A DNA stretch of 8,233 bases, taken from contig JBQTIB010000153.1 of assembly GCA_052389435.1 (NCBI GenBank), positions 1-8,233 of the forward strand, in the 5' to 3' direction. The stretch's first letter is position 1. The number at the start of each line of letters is the position of its first letter. Source of the stretch: JBQTKD01 sp052389435 (lineage in GTDB: Bacteria; Actinomycetota; Actinomycetes; Sporichthyales; Sporichthyaceae). The position numbers and the translations under genes are program-made. Below the pieces are notes generated by a model. The model worked only from the letters and a program-made list of their open reading frames with translations, did not search any database and was not told the DNA's origin. This document shows, piece after piece, positions 1 to 5,369 of this stretch.

Positions 1-46
1 CGGGGGGCGGGGGGCGGGGGGCCGGGGGGCGGGGGGCCCGGGGAGG
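1..46. repeat. G-tract repeat, G-quadruplex-capable
   Basis: Five runs of exactly six G (2-7, 9-14, 16-21, 24-29, 31-36) are separated by one or two C. A CCC and a further run of four G follow. The period is about seven bases. The tract ends directly at the stop codon of the minus-strand VOC gene, so that gene's transcript would continue into a C-rich tail. Such tracts with one-base loops can form G-quadruplexes on the plus strand. It lies at the window edge, so its full length is unknown. A sequencing or assembly artefact in a homopolymer-rich stretch is possible. Confidence 0.6.
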
Positions 47-559
47 TTAGGGGAGGAGGGTTTCGCCTTCGAAGATGCCCAGGGCCTCGCAGTAGAACTC
101 CAGGCCTACGCCGTTGGGGTCGCGGAAGTAGAGGCTGTCCTCCACGCCTCGGTCGGGGCCCAGGTAGTCGATTCCGGCCTCGTCGAGCTTGGCCTTCATG
201 CGGGCGAAGTTGTCGGCCGAGACGGACAGCGCCAGGTGCTGGACGGCGCCGATCGTCTCGGAGAACTCCGGGTGGTCGTGGCCCGGGAAGTCGAAGAAGC
301 CGAGCAGGGTGCGGTTGCCGACGTCGAAGAAGAAATGCGAGGAGCCCTTGTAGTCCCGGTTCTCGACGAGTTCGACCAACGGGAAGCCGAGGAAGTCCTG
401 GTAGAAGCGAATGGTCGCCTCGACGTCGCGACAGATCAGCGCCAGGTGGTGCACGCCGCGGGTCGGCGGCACCGGGCGGTCCGCCAGCAGAAACTCCGCG
501 CGCAGAGAGTCGCGTCGCGAACGGATGGCCTCCAGTTCGGCACCCTCGGGCTGTGGCAT
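47..559 (-). CDS. VOC-family (glyoxalase/extradiol dioxygenase fold) protein
   Basis: This 170-residue protein has the two beta-alpha-beta-beta-beta modules of the vicinal oxygen chelate fold. Module one starts at HHLAL (residues 37-41) and module two at QHLAL (107-111). The likely metal ligands are H38, H108 and E154 (in GLEFYC), the 2-His-1-Glu set expected of a metal-dependent VOC enzyme. The RDPNG turn (146-150) before the last strand is also typical. Members include glyoxalase I, ring-cleaving dioxygenases, epimerases and fosfomycin or bleomycin resistance proteins; the substrate cannot be read from the sequence. The N-terminal 30 or so residues precede the fold and look helical. The ATG start is supported by a strong Shine-Dalgarno (GGGAGG on the minus strand, 566-571) about six bases upstream. 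It is divergent from the CoA ester lyase, so the two may share a control region. The fold call is firm; the reaction is unknown. Confidence 0.85.
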   Translation of the reverse strand: MPQPEGAELEAIRSRRDSLRAEFLLADRPVPPTRGVHHLALICRDVEATIRFYQDFLGFPLVELVENRDYKGSSHFFFDVGNRTLLGFFDFPGHDHPEFSETIGAVQHLALSVSADNFARMKAKLDEAGIDYLGPDRGVEDSLYFRDPNGVGLEFYCEALGIFEGETLLP

Positions 560-698
560 CGGTGACCTCCCTCGTCGAGGACGAGCCTACGTGCGCGCGG
601 TCACCTGTGGCATAGCCCATCGAGCGCCCAAGCGCCGGCAACAGCCGTGGTACGACAGAGCGACAGCCCGTACTTAGCCTCGATGGAGCCCCCCGACC
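560..698. promoter_or_regulatory. Divergent promoter region between VOC and CoA lyase genes
   Basis: This 139-base spacer separates the two divergent genes. For the VOC gene, a minus-strand TAGGCT (complement of 584-589) fits the actinobacterial -10 form TANNNT and would give a leader of roughly 18 bases. A perfect hairpin, CTCGTC-gag-GACGAG (571-585), abuts its ribosome binding site. For the CoA lyase, TAGCCT (675-680) is a candidate -10 with a weak -35-like ACGACA (652-657) 17 bases upstream. GGTGACC (561-567) and GGTCACC (599-605) form a wide inverted repeat, and TGTGGCAT occurs twice (552-559, 606-613). All are motif matches only. Confidence 0.35.
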
Positions 699-1502
699 AT
701 GGCCGACCTCGCCTCGATCACCAGCCTGCTCTTCGTCCCCGGCCACCGGCCCGACCGGTTCGCCAAGGCCGCCGGAGCAGGTGCGGGCGCGATCATCCTG
801 GACCTCGAGGACGCCGTCGCGCCCGAGGACAAGCCCGAGGCGCGCAAGCACGTCGTCGAGTGGCTCGAGGGCGGCAACGGGGGCAGTGGGGTGGTTGTCC
901 GCATCAACCCGCCCGGCACCCCCTGGTACGCCGACGACCTCAAGGCCGTCGCCGGCCACGTCGTGATGCTGCCCAAGGCCGAGACCGCGCAGCAGGTCGC
1001 GGACGTCGCCGCGGCCACCGGCGCCGGCGTCGTCCCGCTCATCGAGACCGCCGCCGGCGTCCTGAACGCCCACGCGATCCTGTCCGTCCCCGGCGTCGTC
1101 CGCGCCGCGTTCGGCTCCATCGACCTGTCCGCGCAGCTCGGCGTGGACCCCAACGACCACCAGGCGTTCCTCGCCGCCCGTTCCCACCTCGTGCTCGCGA
1201 GCGGCGCCGCGGGCGTCGGCGGCCCCATCGACGGCGTCACCGTCGACGTCAAGGACGAGGCGCGGCTGACGAGCGACTCCCGGCACGGCGCGAGCCTCGG
1301 CTTCACCGCGAAGATGTGCATCCACCCGGCGCAGCTCGAGGTCGTCCACACCACCTTCCGCCCCACCGAGGACGAGATCGTCTGGGCCAAGCGCGTCGTG
1401 GAGGCCGCCGGCGGCGGCGCGGTGACCACCCTCGACGGCAAGATGGTCGACAAGCCGGTCGTCGATCGCGCCCGCCGGATGCTGGAGCGCGTCGCCGAAT
1501 AG
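699..1502 (+). CDS. CoA ester lyase, HpcH/HpaI / citrate lyase beta-like
   Basis: This 267-residue TIM-barrel protein resembles the CitE/malyl-CoA lyase branch of the HpcH/HpaI family. Those enzymes cleave or form C-C bonds in beta-hydroxyacyl-CoA substrates such as citramalyl-CoA or malyl-CoA, with Mg2+. The family hallmarks appear in order: LLFVPGHRPDRF (10-21), ILDLEDAV (33-40), VRINPPG (67-73) with R68 as carboxylate binder, LPKAE (91-95), LIETAAGV (114-121), FGSIDLS (138-144) and GFTAKMCIHPAQ (201-212). E116 and D142 are the likely metal ligands. The C-terminal DGKMVDKPVVDRARR is the usual lid segment. Length is normal to slightly short. A GGAG at 685-688 lies ten bases before the ATG, so initiation is plausible but not strong. 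The next gene seems to have its own control region, so this one may not belong to the following operon. The exact acyl-CoA substrate is undetermined. Confidence 0.85.
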   Translation: MADLASITSLLFVPGHRPDRFAKAAGAGAGAIILDLEDAVAPEDKPEARKHVVEWLEGGNGGSGVVVRINPPGTPWYADDLKAVAGHVVMLPKAETAQQVADVAAATGAGVVPLIETAAGVLNAHAILSVPGVVRAAFGSIDLSAQLGVDPNDHQAFLAARSHLVLASGAAGVGGPIDGVTVDVKDEARLTSDSRHGASLGFTAKMCIHPAQLEVVHTTFRPTEDEIVWAKRVVEAAGGGAVTTLDGKMVDKPVVDRARRMLERVAE

Positions 1503-1542
1503 GCGGAAATGCTGGAAAGCGCGCTACGAACCGCGCCAAGAC

Positions 1543-1587
1543 TTGTCCGAAGTGGACAAAGCCCCAGGCCAACGAACCGCGTACGGT
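1543..1587 (+). promoter_or_regulatory. Palindromic operator and leaderless-type promoter
   Basis: TTGTCC-gaagt-GGACAA (1543-1559) is a perfect 6-bp inverted repeat with a 5-base spacer, typical in size for a dimeric repressor such as a GntR- or TetR-type protein. TACGGT (1582-1587) matches the actinobacterial -10 consensus TANNNT. It ends six bases before an in-frame GTG at 1594, the spacing seen for leaderless transcripts. The palindrome would then lie just upstream of, or touching, the -35 region, where a bound regulator could control initiation. No good -35 hexamer is visible. The regulator is not in this window. Confidence 0.45.
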
Positions 1588-1593
1588 CGACAG

Positions 1594-2511
1594 GTGCTCG
1601 CACATCGGCTCGCCCTGCCGCCTCCCAACACGCGCTCGCACCCGTACCGCGGCCTGTCGATGCAGGAAGTCGACATCCCGCTGACGGAGAGCGCGATGCT
1701 GGCGTTCCTCGACGGCCGCGAGGTCTACCGGCGCACCGAGTTCCTCGTCCTGCGCAACGGCGAGGACACCGCGTTGCTCCAGGTGGCCAAGGACGACTTC
1801 GAGCCGCTGTTCGCCCCGGTGACCGACGCGATCCTGCTGGCCGCGGGGGAGGACATCGCCTACGTCGAAGACCCGAGCGTCGACGTCGGCAACGCCACCG
1901 CCCTCGCCAAGGCCGCGGTTCCCGGCAAGCTCGCCACGGTCGTCGTCGGGATGTTCTCCCACGTCAACTTCATCTACCGGCCCCAGCCGATCCCGATCCG
2001 CGTGACCGAGGTCGTTCCCCCGTATCCGCCGAAGCTGTTCGCACAGGCCACCCAGGTGATCGAGTTCGACGAGGACCTGCCGCCGATCGAGTTGATCCTC
2101 GACGCCGTCCAGGTCTCCGACCTCGTCGACGCCAACCCCGCCCACACCTACCTGCTGCCCTGCCGCGGGTCGGGTTCCGCGCCCGCGGGCGCGACGGGGG
2201 AGGTCCTCGACACGCGCCCGGCGGACCGCAAGGCCTGGCTGATGATCGGGTGCGAGCGCTCGATGCAGTTCCACCGTCACTTCTACGGCGACGAGCCCCC
2301 GCAGGTCGACCTGTGTCCCAAGGCCCGCCTGGGCAAGGACGCCGACTACCTCGCGAGCGGCGACTTCGCCCTGATCAAGTGCTGCATGCTCGAACGGGGC
2401 CTCGAGGTCGACGACCGGTCCGTCGTGGTGCCGTGGGGGGCGAACCTCGACGAGATCCGCCTCGGGCTGCGCCGCCTGCTCCTCGGCGAAGAGGGACCGC
2501 CGCTCCTATGA
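1594..2511 (+). CDS. Protein of unknown function, first gene of putative lyase operon
   Basis: I do not recognise this family. With the GTG at 1594 it has 305 residues. That start is preferred because a TANNNT -10 sits six bases upstream, as in leaderless genes. A TTG at 1543 keeps the frame open but would place the operator palindrome inside the gene. ATG 1660 (283 residues) has no Shine-Dalgarno. The protein is acidic and soluble-looking, with no signal peptide or membrane segment. Features (numbered from GTG 1594) include a beta-rich core with VVVGMFSHVNFIYRPQPIPI (116-135), a proline-rich EVVPPYPPKLF, and a C-terminal part rich in Cys and His: C190, C220, H227, H229, C241, and adjacent C263-C264. 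These could bind a metal, but no standard zinc motif is present. It lies upstream of the lyase with an ATGA overlap into a 26-codon bridging frame, which implies joint expression. Function unknown. Confidence 0.75.
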   Translation: MLAHRLALPPPNTRSHPYRGLSMQEVDIPLTESAMLAFLDGREVYRRTEFLVLRNGEDTALLQVAKDDFEPLFAPVTDAILLAAGEDIAYVEDPSVDVGNATALAKAAVPGKLATVVVGMFSHVNFIYRPQPIPIRVTEVVPPYPPKLFAQATQVIEFDEDLPPIELILDAVQVSDLVDANPAHTYLLPCRGSGSAPAGATGEVLDTRPADRKAWLMIGCERSMQFHRHFYGDEPPQVDLCPKARLGKDADYLASGDFALIKCCMLERGLEVDDRSVVVPWGANLDEIRLGLRRLLLGEEGPPLL

Positions 2512-2588
2512 GCGAGCGCAGCGAGCGAATCGGCAAGCAGAGCGCATCGTGCCTCGTGCGGATGCCGAGGAACGAGGTATCCGCATGA
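2508..2588 (+). repeat. Interspersed 'MSERSER'-type intergenic element
   Basis: The spacer between the unknown gene and the lyase begins with ATGAGCGAGCGCAGCGAGCG (2508-2527). From memory, this purine-biased direct-repeat sequence recurs between genes in many actinomycetes, where it is often annotated as the start of spurious proteins beginning MSERSER. The rest forms nested inverted repeats: CCTCGT (2552-2557) with ACGAGG (2572-2577), and TGCGGAT (2557-2563) with ATCCGCA (2579-2585). The first pair would bury the lyase ribosome binding site, the second would pair into its start codon. The element is also an open 26-codon frame with ATGA overlaps at both ends (2508-2511 and 2585-2588), so it could pass ribosomes from one gene to the next. 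I regard it as a non-coding repeat with a coupling role rather than a functional peptide. Confidence 0.55.
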
Positions 2589-3928
2589 GTTCGCACCTCT
2601 CGGATTCCCAACTGTTCGGGCACCTCTGGACCACCCCCGAACTGCACGAGCTGTTCGACGACCGCGGCCGCACGCAGAGCTGGCTCGACGTGCTCGTCGC
2701 GCTCGCCTCCGCGCAGGAGGAGGTCGGTCTGCTTCCCGCCGGCGTCGCCGCCACCATCGCCGAGCACGCCGACGTCGACCGCCTCGACCTCGCCCGGGTT
2801 GCCGAGGGAACCAGGGCCACGGGCCACTCCACGCTCGGCCTGATCCAGGAGCTGCGTCGGGTCCTGCCCGAGGCGGCGCAGCAGTGGGTGTACTACGGCG
2901 CCACCGTGCAGGACGTCACCGACACCGCGACCGCGCAGACCATGAAACTCGTCCTCGGCGTGGTGCGCCGAGACCTGCGCCGGTGCATCGACGCCGGGGC
3001 GGCCCTGGCGCGGACGCACCGCGACACCGTGATGTGCGGCCGCACCCACGGCCAGCCGGGCCTGCCGATCACCTTCGGCTTCAAGGCCGCCGTGTGGACC
3101 GACGAGCTGCTGCGCCACCTCGAACGCATCGAGCAGGCCGCCCCGCGCCTCGACGTCGTCCAGCTCGGCGGAGCCCTCGGCACCATGGAGTTCTGGGGCT
3201 CCCACGCTCCCGCGCTGCTCGACGCGTTCGCCGAGCACACCGGCCTGACCGCGCCCACCATCCCGTGGATCACCGCCCGGGACCGCGTCGCGGAGTTCAC
3301 CAACCTGTTGGCCATGGTGGCCGGAACCCTCGGCAAGATCGGCAACGAGATCTTCGAACTCTCCCGCCCGGAGATCGGCGAGGTCGCCGAACCGTTCACC
3401 CCCGGCACCGTCGGCAGCATCACCATGCCGCACAAGCGCAACCCCGAGATCGCCGAACACCTCGACACCCTCGCCCGGCGGGTCCGCGTCGACGCGGCCT
3501 CCACCATGGAGGGCCTCATCGCCCTGCACGAACGCGACGGGCGCAGTTGGAAGGCCGAGTGGCTCGCGGTTCCCGAGGCGTGTCAGCTCACCGGCGCGGC
3601 GCTGACGTTCTCGGTGCGCCTGCTCGAGGGCCTGCAGGTCGACGGCGCCCGGATGCTCGCCAATCTCGAGGCACGCCGCGGCTACCTGCTCTCCGAACCG
3701 CTCATGCGCGCCCTGTCCGATCGCATCGGCAAGCACGCCGCCCACGAACAGATCTACGCCGCGGCGATGGCGGGCCTGGACCGAGGCGTCGACCTGACCG
3801 AAATCGTCGCCGAGAAAGGCCTGCTGACGCAGGATCAGATCCAGGCGGCGACGGACCCGACGAAGGCCCTCGGCAGCTCGCAGGTGTTCGTCGATCGAGT
3901 CCTGGCCCGTTGCGAGGCGAGCCGATGA
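2585..3928 (+). CDS. Fumarase/aspartase-superfamily lyase (PcaB/PurB-like)
   Basis: This 447-residue protein belongs to the superfamily that eliminates fumarate, or a related group, from succinyl-type substrates. The three conserved regions are present: YYGATVQDVTDTA (103-115), GRTHGQPGLP (152-161) with the catalytic T154-H155, and the signature GSITMPHKRNP (277-287) with catalytic S278 plus K284 and N286. HERDGRSWKAEW (315-326) resembles the 3-carboxy-cis,cis-muconate cycloisomerase branch more than housekeeping adenylosuccinate lyase, whose segment reads HERDISHSS. H81 sits where PurB carries its second histidine. Active-site chemistry therefore looks intact, but no beta-ketoadipate or purine genes are nearby, so the substrate is open; an N- or S-substituted succinate is plausible. 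ATG 2585 is chosen for its GAGG (2574-2577) seven bases upstream; the open frame extends to 2549 without a better start. It is ten bases from the PLP enzyme gene, clearly the same transcript. Confidence 0.85.
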   Translation: MSSHLSDSQLFGHLWTTPELHELFDDRGRTQSWLDVLVALASAQEEVGLLPAGVAATIAEHADVDRLDLARVAEGTRATGHSTLGLIQELRRVLPEAAQQWVYYGATVQDVTDTATAQTMKLVLGVVRRDLRRCIDAGAALARTHRDTVMCGRTHGQPGLPITFGFKAAVWTDELLRHLERIEQAAPRLDVVQLGGALGTMEFWGSHAPALLDAFAEHTGLTAPTIPWITARDRVAEFTNLLAMVAGTLGKIGNEIFELSRPEIGEVAEPFTPGTVGSITMPHKRNPEIAEHLDTLARRVRVDAASTMEGLIALHERDGRSWKAEWLAVPEACQLTGAALTFSVRLLEGLQVDGARMLANLEARRGYLLSEPLMRALSDRIGKHAAHEQIYAAAMAGLDRGVDLTEIVAEKGLLTQDQIQAATDPTKALGSSQVFVDRVLARCEASR

Positions 3929-3938
3929 GGACCGTTCG

Positions 3939-4919
3939 ATGAATCCGGACTCCCCCGCCTGGGCCGGGTTCGTCTCCCAGCCCCGCGCGCGCCTGGCCGT
4001 TCTCCCAACTCCGCTGCACCTGGCGAGCCGCCTGTCGCGCGCGGTCGGCGCCGAGGTCTGGTTCAAACGCGACGACCTCACCGGTCTGGGCCTGGGCGGC
4101 AACAAGGTCCGCACCTTGGAGTTCGTCATCGGTTCGGCCGTCGACCGCGGCGCGGACACCCTGATCACCGGCGGTGGCCCGAACTCCAACTGGGTCATGC
4201 TCGCCGCCCTGGCCGCACGAACCCGCGGCCTCGACGCGATTCTCGTGATCTACGGAGATCCGGTCCCGCTCGTCGGGAACCTGCACCTGGCCGCGATGGC
4301 CGGGGCACGGGTGGAGTTCACCGGCAGCCCCGATCGGGCGTCGGTGGAGGAGAACATCGAGAAGATCGCCGCCCGGGTGCGCGAGGAGGGCCGCGTGCCC
4401 TACCTGCTCGGCCGGGGAGGAGCCAGCCCGGTGGGCGCGCTCGGGTACGTGGCAGCGACCCTGGAGTTGACGGCCCAGCTCCGCGACCATCGACTGACGC
4501 CCAGTCAGCTGTGGCTGGCCACCGGCTCGTGCGGTACCCAGGCCGGTCTCGAGGCCGGCGCCGCCTGGCTCGAGCCGTGCTACGAGATCCACGGGGTCAG
4601 CGTCAGCCGGCCGGTGCAGGAGTGCGTCCCCCGCATCCGCGAGATCGCCACCGCCGCGACCGAGTTGATCCACGCCCCCGCGCCGACGAGGGATCCGATC
4701 GTCGACGGCAGCGCGCTGGCCGTCGCCGAGTACGGCAAGCCGTCCCTCGCCGCCGACGAGGCCACCCGGCTCGTCGCCCAAACCGAGGGCGTTTTCCTCG
4801 ATCCGGTGTTCGCGGCACGGGCCATGGCCTCGATGTTGGCCTCGCTCGAACGCGCCAAGCCCGCCGGGCCGGTGGTCTTCCTGGTGACCGGCGGAGCCCC
4901 GACGCTCTTCCACCACTGA
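3939..4919 (+). CDS. PLP-dependent ACC deaminase / D-cysteine desulfhydrase-like enzyme
   Basis: This 326-residue fold-type II (tryptophan synthase beta-like) PLP enzyme has the usual family length. The Schiff-base lysine is K55 in LGGNKVRTLE (52-61). The phosphate-binding loop is TGSCGTQAG (195-203), and VTGGAPTLF (316-324) is the family's C-terminal signature. Known relatives deaminate 1-aminocyclopropane-1-carboxylate or beta-eliminate H2S from D-cysteine, giving ammonia and a 2-oxo acid. Two positions differ. The segment after the lysine usually reads SNQ or SNH followed by V/T-R; here it is SNWVM (83-87). The Tyr of the DPVY segment (Y294 in Pseudomonas ACC deaminase, by recalled numbering) is F291 here. 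The other active-site Tyr matches Y265. ACC deamination is therefore unlikely; a related beta-elimination, beta-replacement or racemisation is possible. GAGG (3927-3930) lies eight bases before the ATG, overlapping the lyase stop, so it is co-translated with the lyase. Confidence 0.85.
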   Translation: MNPDSPAWAGFVSQPRARLAVLPTPLHLASRLSRAVGAEVWFKRDDLTGLGLGGNKVRTLEFVIGSAVDRGADTLITGGGPNSNWVMLAALAARTRGLDAILVIYGDPVPLVGNLHLAAMAGARVEFTGSPDRASVEENIEKIAARVREEGRVPYLLGRGGASPVGALGYVAATLELTAQLRDHRLTPSQLWLATGSCGTQAGLEAGAAWLEPCYEIHGVSVSRPVQECVPRIREIATAATELIHAPAPTRDPIVDGSALAVAEYGKPSLAADEATRLVAQTEGVFLDPVFAARAMASMLASLERAKPAGPVVFLVTGGAPTLFHH

Positions 4920-4966
4920 CGGACATCCACCGTCGACGGACAAGGCGGACATCCGCGACCTGTCCG
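4920..4966 (+). repeat. Cluster of GGACA / TGTCC motifs after the PLP gene
   Basis: Directly after the PLP gene stop, CGGACATCC occurs twice (4920-4928, 4946-4954), with a third CGGACA at 4937-4942 and an inverted TGTCCG at 4961-4966. TGTCCGAA (4961-4968) is identical to bases 1544-1551 inside the operator palindrome ahead of the operon, and GGACAA (4938-4943) matches that operator's right arm. These could be further binding sites for the same regulator, controlling the small downstream gene, or a transcription end structure. The remainder of the spacer to 5132 holds no recognisable promoter, RNA or gene. Confidence 0.4.
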
Positions 4967-5132
4967 AACGGAGGATCCCCTACCCACCCGATCTACCGAT
5001 TTACCTCTGGGCTGCAACCGACAACGGGTATGCGTGCGTCTCAGCGGTGTGAACACAACGCCCACCCCTGCTGAGCAACCCACCACTGCATCCGGCACAC
5101 CCTTCGCCGACGACGCAGCGAGAGGAGTCCCC

Positions 5133-5336
5133 ATGCACACCTGTTCCTGGTTCACATCGAACTCCGAGCCACAGTGCGGCGCTCCTGCCCCGCACCAGAT
5201 CGTCGTGAACACCCCGCTCTACCGGGCCACCGTCTGGTTCTGCACCGAGCACAAGGCCGCCCAGGAGGCGAACTTCGCGCGACGCAGCGCTCGCATCCCG
5301 GCCGCCCGTCGGCCGGAGCTCTACGTCACCGAGTAG
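5133..5336 (+). CDS. Small Cys/His protein, possible zinc-binding
   Basis: This 67-residue protein is not assigned to any family I recognise. It has C4, C15, C37 and H40, with C37 and H40 in the knuckle-like FCTEH (36-40). The pattern C-x10-C-x21-C-x2-H could make a single zinc site of treble-clef type, but two of the spacings are not standard. The middle is hydrophobic (IVVNTPLYRATVWF, 23-36) and reads as two beta strands. The tail is basic (FARRSARIPAARRPE), compatible with nucleic acid or protein contact. The start is ATG 5133 because AGAGGAG (5121-5127) lies five bases upstream. An in-frame GTG at 5034 would add 33 low-complexity residues without a ribosome binding site. It follows the PLP gene by 213 bases and is convergent with the argininosuccinate-lyase paralog. 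Confidence 0.65.
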   Translation: MHTCSWFTSNSEPQCGAPAPHQIVVNTPLYRATVWFCTEHKAAQEANFARRSARIPAARRPELYVTE

Positions 5337-5346
5337 CGCCGTGGGG

Positions 5347-5369
5347 GCGGCGGGCTACTCGCCCGCCGC
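5347..5369. terminator. Perfect GC hairpin between convergent genes
   Basis: GCGGCGGGC (5347-5355), a five-base loop TACTC, and GCCCGCCGC (5361-5369) form a perfect 9-bp all-GC stem. It lies just past the small plus-strand gene's stop and overlaps the stop codon of the minus-strand lyase. There is no T tract on either side, so it is not a classical intrinsic terminator. Hairpins without T tracts are commonly proposed to end transcription in high-GC actinobacteria, and the convergent position fits a two-way terminator. Confidence 0.55.

Noticed and set aside
1543..1545. TTG as start of the unknown protein (322 residues)
   Set aside because: It coincides with the first bases of the operator palindrome, lacks a clear ribosome site, and the extra residues look unstructured. 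GTG 1594 fits a leaderless start better.
2508..2588. A 26-residue MSERSER peptide as a real gene
   Set aside because: The sequence matches a recurrent intergenic element as I remember it, has no ribosome site of its own, and its reading frame is better explained by translational coupling.
2585..3928. Naming the first lyase purB or pcaB
   Set aside because: The superfamily motifs are intact, but the segment after HERD differs from PurB, and no purine or protocatechuate genes lie nearby.
2375..4198. 607-codon open frame on the minus strand opposite the lyase and PLP genes
   Set aside because: It is antisense to two well-supported enzymes, has a low-complexity Gly/Arg/Glu/Val composition and shows no domain. 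Long antisense frames are expected at this GC content.
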